A stretch of DNA of 64,000 bases from Psoroptes ovis (Eukaryota > Arthropoda > Arachnida > Sarcoptiformes > Psoroptidae), in the NCBI GenBank assembly GCA_002943765.1, contig PQWQ01000003.1, forward strand, positions 1,674,001 through 1,738,000. The letters are read 5' to 3'. The notes under the pieces are model-generated. The model was given only the letters and a program-made list of their open reading frames with translations. It had not been told where the DNA came from and did not search any database. This document shows positions 1-10,402 of the stretch, piece after piece. Position numbers and translations under genes: made by a program. The stretch's first letter is position 1; every line of letters starts with the position of its first letter.

Positions 1-306
1 TTTTGACAACAATTATTTTATCATTGATCGATCTTACAAAAAATATACGTCAAAAATTTTTAAAATAATTAATTATGGGTATTTTTGATATACAAATACA
101 TAGTTGAAAATGTCAGTGGTAGTGATATAGTTTTATGTTAAGATGATTAGCATCAATATTTAGATTTGTTGTTGCTAAGTGCTGCTGCTTTTGTTTATTT
201 TGGCTGTTTTTTGCTTCAATTTTTTATTTAAATTCTAAAATTAAAAGATATTCACTCATTTACCAAGTACCCATCAAACGTATGGATTAAAAATCAATCA
301 ATAAAA

Positions 307-1266
307 ATGAATTTGTTGATAATAATTGTAATAATATTTTTATTAATCCGTATATTCTTCCATTTTTGGAATTATTGGAACCGTCGTCAATTTGAATGGA
401 ATACACGTGATGGAAAATGTTGGGCAGTCATCACTGGATCAACTGATGGTATTGGTTATGAGTTTGCCAGACAATTAGCGCTTAAAGGTTATAATATTAT
501 GATGATTAGTCGTAATGAAGAAAAATTGGCTAGGAAACGACAAATGATTTTGAATGAATGTCAAAATAAATCGATTGAAATTCGTACGTTGGCCATTGAT
601 TTTAAATTCACAAATTACACTGATAAATTGAAACAGTTTCTAGATACGGATACAAATGATATTACAGTTTTGGTGAATAATGTCGGTACTGCACCATCAC
701 CTAATCAAGTAAAATATTCCCATGAAGAATCTTTTGATCTTCACTTAGAATTAATAAATGTCAATAATGTTAGTGCCATACAAATGACTGATTTAATATT
801 GCCATCGATGATTTCCAAAAGAAATGGTCTCATAATTAATGTATCATCATTTGCCAGTATTCATCCAACGCCATTAATCAGTGTTTATGGTGCAACCAAA
901 TCATTTCTAACACATTATTCACGATCATTATTCACTGAAATAGAACGTTTTAATGTGTTGGTATTTTTGCTTACACCTGCATCTGTTTGCACAAATTTGT
1001 ATCGACAAGAAACACCAACATATTTTGCTCCCGATGCTCGAACTTATGTTGAAAAAGCATTGAAAACAATCAATTGGACACAACCTGAAGATTATGGCTA
1101 TCGGCCGCATACATACGCTTCTTATCTTTTCTTTATAATCGAATGGATTTTTGGTTGGCGTATCAAAACAAAAATTATTGATAATATTGTCAGAAATACG
1201 ATAGTCCATGAATCAGTCAATGTTCGAAATTTATTACATAATCTTCTACTCCTAAACAAAGACTAA
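307..1266 (+). CDS. Short-chain dehydrogenase, 17-beta-HSD12 / very-long-chain 3-ketoacyl-CoA reductase type (copy 1)
   Basis: Single-exon gene of 319 residues starting at an ATG after an A-rich leader. Residues 1-20 form a hydrophobic N-terminal anchor, as expected for the ER-membrane HSD17B12/LET-767 family, which reduces 3-ketoacyl-CoA in fatty-acid elongation and in some animals also steroids. The NADPH-binding motif TGSTDGIG is at 43-50, NNVG at 124-127, the catalytic serine in INVSS near 180, and the YxxxK pair at Y194 and K198, so the active site looks complete. The C-terminus (about 265-285) is hydrophobic. It lies in tandem with a near-identical gene at 1692; the duplicated unit includes about 300 bp of upstream DNA. 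The true substrate (acyl-CoA or sterol) cannot be read from the sequence. An AATAAA at about 1318 could be the polyadenylation signal. Confidence 0.88.
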   Translation: MNLLIIIVIIFLLIRIFFHFWNYWNRRQFEWNTRDGKCWAVITGSTDGIGYEFARQLALKGYNIMMISRNEEKLARKRQMILNECQNKSIEIRTLAIDFKFTNYTDKLKQFLDTDTNDITVLVNNVGTAPSPNQVKYSHEESFDLHLELINVNNVSAIQMTDLILPSMISKRNGLIINVSSFASIHPTPLISVYGATKSFLTHYSRSLFTEIERFNVLVFLLTPASVCTNLYRQETPTYFAPDARTYVEKALKTINWTQPEDYGYRPHTYASYLFFIIEWIFGWRIKTKIIDNIVRNTIVHESVNVRNLLHNLLLLNKD

Positions 1267-1691
1267 TTATCATTTTTATAATTTTTTCGATGATACCTGA
1301 TAAGATTCATTATTCAAAATAAATTCTAAAGGTTATTTTTCTCAGTTATCATCATCAAGACGTTATGTGCAGAATGTAACTCTAAAAATTAATGGTGACT
1401 CAAAAGAAACCAATGGCTATTTACCATCATTTATAACAACAATCATTTTATCATTGATATGATTATGGATTTTTATATAAAAAATACATCGTTTAAAATG
1501 TCAGTGGTAGCGATATAGTTTTATGTTAAGACGACTAACATCAATATTTTCATTTGTTGTTACTAAGTGCTGCTGCTTTCATTTATTTTGGTTGTTTTAT
1601 CTAATTTTTTATTTAAATTCTAAAATTGAACAATATTCACTCATTTACAAAGTACCGGCCAAATATATCGACTAAAAATCAATCAATAAAA

Positions 1692-2651
1692 ATGAATTTG
1701 TTTATAATAATTGTAATGATTTTTTTATTAATACGTATATTTTTCTATTTTTGGATTTATTTTAATCGTCGTCAATTTGAATGGAATACACGTGATGGAA
1801 AATGTTGGGCAGTCATCACTGGATCAACTGATGGTATTGGTTATGAATTTGCCAGACAATTAGCGCTTAAAGGTTATAATATTATGATGATTAGTCGTAA
1901 TGAAGAAAAATTAGCTAGAAAACGACAAATGATTCTGAATGAATGTCAAAATAAATCGATTGAAATTCGTACATTGGTCATTGATTTTAAACATACTAAT
2001 TATACGGAAAAATTAAAACAATTCCTGGATACGGATACAAATGATATTACAGTTTTAGTCAATAATGTTGGTAGAGTACCAGCATCTAATCAATTTAATT
2101 ATTCACATGAAGAATCATTGGACATTCACTTAGAATTAATAAATGTCAATAATGTTAGTGCCATACAAATGACTGATTTGATATTGCCATCGATGATTTC
2201 CAAAAGAAATGGTCTCATAATTAATGTATCATCATTTGCCAGTATCCATCCAATACCATTTTTCAGTGTTTATGGTGCCACAAAATCATTTCTGACACAT
2301 TATTCACGATCATTATTCGCCGAAATCGAACGTTTTAATGTGTTGGTATTTTTGCTTACACCTGCATCTGTTTGCACAAATTTATATCGACAAGAAACAC
2401 CAACACTATTTGCTCCAGATGCTCGAACATATGTTGAAAAAGCATTGAAAACAATCAATTGGACACAACCTGAAGATTATGGCTATTGGCCGCATACATA
2501 CGCGTCTTATCTTTTCTTCACAATCGAATGGATTTTTGGTTGGCGTATCAAAACAAAAATTATTCGTCATATTGTGAGGAATTCGGCAGCCGATGAATCA
2601 GCCAATGTCCGAAATTTAATACATAATCTTCTACTCCGAAGGAGAGACTAA
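1692..2651 (+). CDS. Short-chain dehydrogenase, 17-beta-HSD12 type (copy 2)
   Basis: Tandem paralogue of the gene at 307, also 319 residues in one exon. I chose the ATG at 1692 because it aligns with the start of copy 1; the frame stays open upstream to a TTG at 1626, but the matching stretch before copy 1 is untranslated. TGSTDGIG, NNVG, the INVSS serine and the YGATK catalytic motif are all kept. Differences from copy 1 cluster in the N-terminal anchor, the loop after NNVG (residues 128-145) and the last 30 residues. Such loops help shape the substrate pocket in SDRs, so the copies may differ in substrate; that is inference. An AATAAA near 2702 may end the transcript. Confidence 0.87.
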   Translation: MNLFIIIVMIFLLIRIFFYFWIYFNRRQFEWNTRDGKCWAVITGSTDGIGYEFARQLALKGYNIMMISRNEEKLARKRQMILNECQNKSIEIRTLVIDFKHTNYTEKLKQFLDTDTNDITVLVNNVGRVPASNQFNYSHEESLDIHLELINVNNVSAIQMTDLILPSMISKRNGLIINVSSFASIHPIPFFSVYGATKSFLTHYSRSLFAEIERFNVLVFLLTPASVCTNLYRQETPTLFAPDARTYVEKALKTINWTQPEDYGYWPHTYASYLFFTIEWIFGWRIKTKIIRHIVRNSAADESANVRNLIHNLLLRRRD

Positions 2652-2910
2652 TTACCATTTTTATAATTTTCTCGATGATACTTGATGAGATTAATTATTC
2701 ACAATAAATTTTATTTTTCTCATACATGTACGATTTTAATGATTTCGACTCATGTCCCATCAAATCCAAAAAAAATCCAATTTTGATTAATCATATTCGA
2801 TAGCAAAATTAAGAATACATCATCAAACAAACCTCAACATTCATAATTTTCTGATATCTAAATCAATTAGATAATTGTGCCAATCATAAATTATTTTGAC
2901 CGAAGATTAG

Positions 2911-3130
2911 ACTGAAATACAAATAGAAAACACTGAGCGTTTATCATTGGATCAAATGATGACATTGGTTTCGAATCCTATAAAGAATTAGCCGTTAAAT
3001 CTATCATCATTTTCAAGTCATCATCTATCCAACGGAAAGAGGTGAATCGAACTCGTTGAATGCACAAGATATTTTATCAATGAATACAAATGAAATCACG
3101 AATAAATCCGTTTTATTTCAAAATTAGTTT
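2911..3130 (+). pseudogene. Decayed third copy of the SDR gene
   Basis: The stretch beginning ggatcaaatgatgacattgg at about 2950 matches the NADP-motif region of the two intact genes (ggatcaactgatggtattgg). Readable residues correspond to GSNDDIGFE against GSTDGIGYE. The match runs weakly from the region coding for WNTRDGK to the region around DTNDIT (aatacaaatgaaatcac at about 3084). Stops and indels break the frame and the catalytic half is absent. It lies just downstream of copy 2, so the cluster once held at least three units. Confidence 0.6.
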
Positions 3131-3151
3131 CAAAAAATGAATATTAAATCA

Positions 3152-3548
3152 TTATTTAGCCGTTGCAGCTGTTTGTGCTTTACGTTGTTGTACAATAACT
3201 TGTGATAATTCATCACGCTTCCTTTTGCCACGTAAATGTGTTCCTAAACGTTTTTTCAAAAATTTTAATGCACGTTTATCTTTCGATATACGTAACAATT
3301 CCATAGCGCGACGTTCATATGGTGCAAAACCAACAATTTCACGTACAACATTACGAATGAATTTATTATGTTTAGTTAATTTCTGAAATCGCCAAAAACA
3401 ATCATTTATTGGTATTTATGATCATCGAGTTTCAAATAATTGAGATACTTACTCCTTTTTTCGATGATGGTCGATTTTGATAATTATTTTTCGTTACTTT
3501 ATGACCTTTATGAAGACCAATGACCGTTTCATAACGTGGCGGAGCCAT
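3152..3548 (-). CDS. RpL36: 60S ribosomal protein eL36
   Basis: Two exons on the minus strand: 3453-3548 and 3152-3382, separated by a 70-bp intron with GT (gtaagt) and AG ends. The joined product is 108 residues, close to the usual 100-105. The N-terminus MAPPRYETVIGLHKGHKVTK, the central NKFIRNVVREIVGFAPYERR and a basic C-terminal helix are typical of eL36, a structural protein of the large ribosomal subunit. It lies head to head with the maleylacetoacetate isomerase gene across about 590 bp. Confidence 0.95.
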
Positions 3549-4139
3549 TTTAGAATTTTTTTATCTAATTTCGAATGGAAAAATTGTTCATTAAAATTAA
3601 AAAATTGTTAATTTAATCAAAATTACGCACTTTTACCTTAAAAAAATAATGAAACTAAACAAAAACACCGAGAGTAAAACGTGTTTAGGAAAAAGGAAGC
3701 TTTCAAATGATATTTCAATGTGCACATGTGTGTTGGGCTTTGTTCACTTTCGCTGTGCTTCACCCATTCGAACACAACAATCGATTGCCATCAATTTATG
3801 CATTTCGGATACAATCGATAGTTTTCAATCCATTAAAAATATCATTTCAGTGCATAAGTGGGCGGAGCGTAAATTAATTAGAAATCAGAGATATTTCTAG
3901 TCACGTGATATGACCAAAATGATTTTTTTCAAAAAACCAAAAACAAAAATTGAATAATTAATTTTGTTTTTATGATAATTTTTTGAATAATGAATGATTA
4001 TCATTGGTGATAAATTACTTAAAATATTTGTCCTTGAATCATTCAATATAAAAATTCTATCAAAATATTTTTTGTTTATCGTTCATTTTCTTATTGTTTG
4101 AATGTTGTAACAAACAAATAACTAAATCATTTTGTTCAA
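3549..4139. promoter_or_regulatory. Intergenic region between divergent RpL36 and GST-zeta genes
   Basis: This 590-bp gap separates two divergent starts and must hold both promoters. It has a slightly GC-richer block at about 3720-3870 and one CACGTG at 3902-3907. An 83-codon open frame (3649-3900) has no recognisable domain and I do not call it a gene. Confidence 0.4.
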
Positions 4140-4805
4140 ATGGCTACACCAAGTAAATTAATTTTGTACAGTTATTGGCGAAGTTCTTGTTCATGGCGTG
4201 TACGTGCCGTATTGGAATTGAAAAAAATACCATATGAATATCGTGCAATTAATTTGGTAAAAAATGAACAATACAGTGAAGAATTTCGTAAAATAAATCC
4301 TATCAGTCAAGTGCCTGCATTACAATTTCAAACCAATGATGGACGTACTGAAATTCTTTATGAATCATTTGCAATCATTGATTTTCTTGAACAAACATTT
4401 CCAACACCATCAATTTATCCAAAAGATCCAGTTGAACGTGGAAAAGTGATAGCTATTTCACAAATGATTATCAGTGGTATTCAACCATTACAAAATTTAG
4501 GGGTAATGAAAAAAATTGAAGAAATAACTGGTTCAAAAGATCGATCAATTCAATGGAATCGTGAATGGATACAGAATAAATTTCAAGTACTTGAAGTAAT
4601 GTTGAAATCAATGAGTGGACAATTTACCTTTGGTGATCAATTGACATTGGCAGATTTTTGTCTTGTACCTCAGGTAGCTAATGCATTGAGATATGGAGTT
4701 AATATGGATGAATTTCCAATAATTAAGCGATTAAATGAAACATTATTGAATTCAGTTGAATCAATACAAAAATCAAGTCCACAAAATCAACCAGATAAAC
4801 AATGA
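4140..4805 (+). CDS. GSTZ1: Maleylacetoacetate isomerase / glutathione S-transferase zeta
   Basis: Single-exon gene of 221 residues, the normal length for this enzyme. It isomerises maleylacetoacetate to fumarylacetoacetate using glutathione in tyrosine and phenylalanine breakdown, and zeta GSTs also act on alpha-haloacids. The zeta-class signature SSCSWRVR is at residues 15-22, with S15 and C17 in the glutathione-activating loop. The thioredoxin-like half continues with NPISQVPAL and ESFAIIDFLE, which bind glutathione. The helical half contains FTFGDQLTLADFCLVPQ, the conserved N-capping segment of GSTs. The last 15 residues are polar and variable. The ATG directly precedes the family's usual N-terminus. 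Confidence 0.94.
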   Translation: MATPSKLILYSYWRSSCSWRVRAVLELKKIPYEYRAINLVKNEQYSEEFRKINPISQVPALQFQTNDGRTEILYESFAIIDFLEQTFPTPSIYPKDPVERGKVIAISQMIISGIQPLQNLGVMKKIEEITGSKDRSIQWNREWIQNKFQVLEVMLKSMSGQFTFGDQLTLADFCLVPQVANALRYGVNMDEFPIIKRLNETLLNSVESIQKSSPQNQPDKQ

Positions 4806-7800
4806 ATTTCAGAATGAAATTAAATTTAATTATGAAAACAAAATTTTCAAAAATAAATCTAAATTTCAATACACCAGATAGCAGCAATTGCTGTAAATTT
4901 CAATTTTTTCAATTTAAATAATCCAAAATCTTCCATACTTGAATCTAATGACATCAAAAAATGCACCAAAAAACAATCATCGGCAATTGATCATAATAAT
5001 GATCGAATGATATAATCGATCATTCGTAAAAACCAAGAATTGAACAAAAAACGATTTCACCATTATTTATTTTGACGACATGAAATTGAATGAATGAAAC
5101 AAAGAAACCCGAAATTGTTTGTCAATCAATCGATCAATCGAATAACAATAATTGTTTGACCATCTTTTTGATCAAATTTGACCATTTGACACACACGAAC
5201 ACACATGCAAATATGTGTCAAAGCCAATCAAAACAGCCAAAAACTATGCCATAATATTTAAACAACATTATCGATTGTATAATAATAACGACTAATCAAT
5301 CATTTTATTATTATTAATTTGATCAAAATATGATCGATTTTCAATTGTTTTTCGGTGAATTTTTCTCATTATTTCAAATAAATTTGGATATGGATATTCA
5401 ATACAATATGTGTAATTGTTTCCATTTCTTGTGTCTTATGTCAATTCAATAAGTCTTTTCAATGAATGTTTTCATTATTTGTCGGCAAACAAATATGTAA
5501 ATAATGATTACCAATCAACTTTATATTAAAATTGATAATTTTACCAACAATTTTTATTTTTTAAATATGAAAAGTCTGTGGCCTTTTCATTTCTATGCCA
5601 TCAAACTGACACTGACCCTTACTAATTTTTACCATCAGGCTTGATGATGTATGACCCTGACATTTTTTGGCCATTGTCAACAATAGACTGTTTTTTCTCT
5701 TTTGATCCACTGTTTCGGGTACATTATTGATGTCCAAAGACCAATGAATAAACCGAAGACCAAAGGTAGACCCCGTGCAACAACAACAGCAAATATCAAC
5801 CGCCACTTGTGTCCGCTAGTATACAAAGCAAAACAGTCTTCAATCATTTTGAATATTTGGAAAATTGGTCATTTTTTATGTCATGAAACGATCATAATTG
5901 CAACAATTATTTGTAAGAATGTTTTTCATTTTCATCAATGAATTGTTGTGGGTGGTTATTGTGATTAATGAAAGGTCATTGAATGGCCGATAATTTGTCA
6001 TAATTTTCGTTTTTTATTCATTAATAATTTCAACTTGAATTTCAACAGCGATTCTAGTAAAAAGTCAATTAATAAAATACAACAAAGAACGAACGGAGAA
6101 AAAATGGTCAGCATATCGCGTTAATTGATTTGTTTTGTGTACGTGCGAAAAAAATGTCAAAATTTGTATTTTAGCCAAACAAAACACAGAAAAACACGTG
6201 CAACAAACACAAATAAATGGCACGATCACGTATTATTTATCATTTTTGATCGAAAATGATGAGAAAACGAGATAATCCTGTTCACATCGGAATCTTTTTT
6301 CTTTGATGCACTTGTTTCTCAGGAATTTTCAGGTTTCTTAAGAGACCGAAACTGGATTAATCAATAGCCCTGGTCACGTGTCATTTGTGTTTGTTTGACT
6401 ATTTTATTTGTCAAAATATTTGCGGTATTCACGGCAAAGAAAATCAAAGCTACACACGTGTCTTTGATTCAAAATAACCTTCGCGTGGAAAAACCCTTGA
6501 AAATCTCAAAATGAAGCCCAACCACAATACGCTGCACGTGGCAAATGCGTGTGATTGTTGTTGATTTGTTTGTTTATTTTTTTATTTGGACCATCATTAC
6601 ACATCAATTACGGGCGAATGAATCGCATATCTCATTATCCGAATATCAATTGACAATTTTAATATGCGAAACAGAAACAATGAGCCCGAATTTCGGAAAA
6701 AAAATCTGTCAAAAGTCAAAAATTTGTCAAAATGTCGACAATGACATTTGAAATGATTGACATTTCAATACATTTTCCAAGCCATTCGTAGGGAAAATGA
6801 GTGAAATCTGTCATCACACAAACAACAAATGAAATGAATGAAATTGTCATAAAATTTAAATTTGAAATTTAATAGGTGATAATCGAATGGAAATAATTGT
6901 TCATTTTGGATATTTCGAATGAATATTTGAAAATTTTATGATTTTTTTCAATGGTATTTCGGTACAAAAGCCAAAAGTCTAAATATCGAATGATCATGAT
7001 ATCTATTGTGTCGCACATATTCGAAACAATGAAAGCCATACACCTGCATCAGTGTATAATGGCTGAATAATTCATATTATTCAGATATGCTTCGACTTTA
7101 TGATTGTTCATTGCAAAAAAGAGGCAGAAAAATCGAAAATCGGATTAAGAAAATTGGATTAATTCGCGAAGGTTTGAAATACATAGAAAATACATTGAAA
7201 TTGAATCCAAATACATTGAAAATTGAGCCGAAAATGCGCTCGAATCGAGCCCAAAATCCATTCAAAATTGAATCAGATGATGATGATCACTACTGAATGT
7301 TCATTTTGTTTGTTTCAAATTTTCGTTTTGATGTCTTTGTTTCGTTTCAATTCGTTTCGCATTGAAAAAAATGAAATAAAAATGATTTCTTTTTTGTATT
7401 TCATCAACATTTGAAACAGTTGTATGGCCAATTATATATTTACCATCGATTAAGCTGTCAAAATTAGCGAAAAAAAAATGAAATGAAATAAAAAATTAAA
7501 TCTTTGAACAATATCTGAGCCTACATACGAAGATATTAGTATATTCAGTGGCGCATTTTCACATTGTCAACTTTAATTGTATTCAAATATGAATATAAAA
7601 TGTTGCATTCATAAACATGAATAGATTTACGGTCAAATGTGCTTCGAAAATAAAAATCTTTTGAAAATTTGTCAAAGCCAACTAAACTAATCATATCATA
7701 CAACCATAAAATCGGATTAACCCGAAAAAGGCAGCGAAACTATGACAATGAGACAGTGAAATTGATTTTTCGCATTTTCGATTTCACTGATTTTGATTTC

Positions 7801-10402
7801 GAAATGCGATTATTATTGCGATTATCATCACCATTACTATGACTGACTAGTATGATCATGATTATGATTATATCATATTCCAACTTGGTACGCATAGATA
7901 TTATTTAAACATTATCCAAAAGCGATTGATGAAAGGCGTAAATTGTTTTATGTTCAATTCATTCTATTCATTCATAATTCTTTAATTCCAATAGGATAGA
8001 AGTGAATGGAAAAGAATCTATTGAATGGAATATAAAATTTTATGGTAAACCATTTTTTCAATTATATCATCAATATCATTCAATCATTTTCATTTTTGAA
8101 TTCATATTATTCGTCATAGTTTTTTGGCCATTAAACGATGATGAAAAAAATAATAGTGATAAAATGAAATAAAATCGATCCAATTTAAATCCGATTTAAA
8201 TATCATTCATTCGCTCACCATTGACTCCCGCCTATTATTTAATGTGATCATAAAATATCAAAATTTATATTGAAAATTATATGAAATTTAAATGTCTATG
8301 AAATGATATAAAAAATATTTAATTTAATTCGAATCAATTTATGAATAAATGAACATATTCAAGCTGTTACCGTTGTTTCAAAGTTTATACGTTACCGACC
8401 TTAGTTCGAATGTTTCCATTGTTTTTCTTTTGGTTTTTGCATATGATTTGATGGTTTCAATAATCTTATATTTCAAAGGCTTACAGAGGTTTTAACCTAG
8501 GTTTCATCATGGGGTTTTCATTCAAATTTTTCAAAGGTCTCAGGTTCCAACTCGGAAAAACCAAAATGCCACCTCAATAGAATAAACTTAAGCTAACCAA
8601 ATGAAGATGTTGGCAGCTTTTCCCAAATTTTCTGAGCTGTAATTAGTCCAAGTTCACCAAAAAATTGAAAAATCGATTCGTTTCACAATTACGAGTCAAT
8701 TTAATTCAATTACATAATAAATCATCAATCACCATTGCATTGTATCTTTTTTTAAAGACTTACAATATATTACCGTTATCACGCAAGCTAAGCTAAGTTT
8801 TCAAATAACCAAACATCGTGAATAATTTACCGAACGATCAAAGACATTAACCGATGATAATTAGTTACCATTATTTATTTAGATTATTTTCTACACACAT
8901 TTAAAAGCTATACGCAATCAATTTGCTCTGGGGTCGTTTCAAATAATTTTGAATCAATTCAATCGTTTACCTCAGTCTATCTCCATCGACCTCAAAGCAT
9001 TAAATTGAATCCGGTCGATAAAGGCTCGAAAATTGAATTTCAAACGTAAGTCTTGATCGAATCTTTGACTTGTTTGATTTGAATTCATTTCTTATTGAAA
9101 TCAATGATGACGAAAATAATTAATTAATAATTCCTATCGTATTTACTCGTGCGATGTTTTATTAAATGTAAATACATGGCGAATTAAAACATATCGGAAA
9201 CGTATTATTATTATTGTTGAAACGTTTGCCACGTGTCAAACATGTTGTCGTGGTTGTTTTGCTCTTGTTCTTAGCTTTTTGTGTCCATTGTTTACATTTT
9301 GGATCGATTTTTTCCGATTTTAGACTTTCAATTTGTTTTCTTTTCCTTTCTTCCTTCTTGCTAAAAATAGATTAGATTTACACGTGTTTTTCGCGTGTTA
9401 CTTGGTAAATATGATTTACATTTGTAAATATATGATTTATTCACGGCAAACACACTGATCATTTACAATATTTGTAAATAAATTCAAATTATTTACAATC
9501 TCTGTAAATACACAATAATTCATAATTTTTCAAAATTTTTCATTTAATCAATTAAATAAACATGATTTTTACCAAACACAAAATCGATAGTAAATGTAGT
9601 AATGAAATCATTAGTAATCATTTGTAAATGCAAATTGTAATCAATCAATCGGGTAATTTCTTTTAGTAAATTAGTTGTTTTATTTGTAGGCTCTCTTTGT
9701 ATTTTAGTAAATTTTTTGAAATTTCGGAAAATTTCGCTAATTTCGTCAGGTTTTTTCACAGAAATGTCAACCGAAAAACTTTTCAAAAAATTATTTTAAA
9801 AATATTAGGCCAATGTCACTTGACATCTGTTGTGATTGCTGAGTTTTGAGGGAATTTTTTTTTCCACAAAAATTTTTTTTGAAAATTTTGAAAATTCAAA
9901 TAATCCATAAATTTTGTTACGTTTGTCTTTTAGACAAAAAACTTGCGGAACTTCTAGAACTCCTGAAACTTCGGGGATGTTTAACTAATCGACAGACAAG
10001 CAAGCAAACAATCGTAAATCTAATTTACTGATAAATGAGATCCAGTTATCATATTGCGCATCCTTGAAAAACAGGGACAAAGAGGCAAAGAGAGACAGTC
10101 ACTTATTCAATGAGCCATCCATTGGTTCAGTGCGTGCATCATTTTTGGGCGGTACTTGAGTAAATGCCCATAATTTACTTTGGTATTTTCAGTGTACAAT
10201 TAAGCGAACCTATAACGAACGAGTAAACAATTGAGATGCTCCAAATGTAAATAAATTGATTTATTTATTTGAAAATTTATTTAAATTACAATTAAAATTG
10301 AATATCACAAATGTACAAAAAAGTAATTTATGTTTTTTTTCAAAGAACATTAAAATTATTGAATGTTTGAATTTATGAATGGCCCCCTTTTTCATTCATT
10401 TT
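4806..10402. other. Long intergenic region without a convincing gene
   Basis: About 5.6 kb of AT-rich DNA between the GST-zeta stop and the 3' end of the Fer3-type gene. Open frames are short, lack recognised domains, and several start only at non-ATG codons. Visible structure includes a CACGTG cluster at 6195-6540, further CACGTG sites at 9230 and 9381, and a block at about 9410-10190 rich in tttgtaaat/atttac motifs that may be an old repeat. A short GC-richer stretch at 5710-5830 encodes a KTKGRPRA-like segment reminiscent of an AT-hook, but no gene can be built around it. In compact genomes such a gap next to a developmental bHLH gene often carries its enhancers; that is inference. Confidence 0.5.
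6195..6540. promoter_or_regulatory. Cluster of four CACGTG E-boxes
   Basis: Perfect CACGTG palindromes lie at 6195, 6375, 6455 and 6535, with near-matches (CACGTA, TACGTG) between about 6140 and 6235. In DNA this AT-rich such a hexamer is expected about once per 10-20 kb, so four in 346 bp is a strong enrichment. CACGTG is bound by bHLH-PAS and bHLH-Zip factors (Clock/Cycle, Myc/Max, MITF/TFEB, USF). The target gene is unknown. Confidence 0.45.

Larger units (their letters stand above)
1..2710 (+). repeat. Tandem gene duplication of about 1.4 kb unit length
   Basis: The sequence from about 1 to 1330 (upstream region plus SDR copy 1) is repeated from about 1425 to 2710. Upstream DNA matches as well as the coding region, including the motif gtgctgctgctttt at 180 and 1566 and the shared leader before each ATG. 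The duplication therefore copied promoter and gene together. Confidence 0.85.

Noticed and set aside
5561..5941. Overlapping ORFs on both strands, one with a KTKGRPRA AT-hook-like segment
   Set aside because: Both frames start at non-ATG codons, lack splice support and show no domain beyond the short basic motif.
6545..6751. 68-codon ORF with a signal-peptide-like start just after the CACGTG cluster
   Set aside because: Short, no similarity recognised, and hydrophobic AT-rich codons arise easily by chance here.
7087..7414. Two overlapping short ORFs, one Lys/Asn-rich
   Set aside because: Composition follows local AT-rich repeats (aatacattgaaaattg); no domain or conserved pattern.
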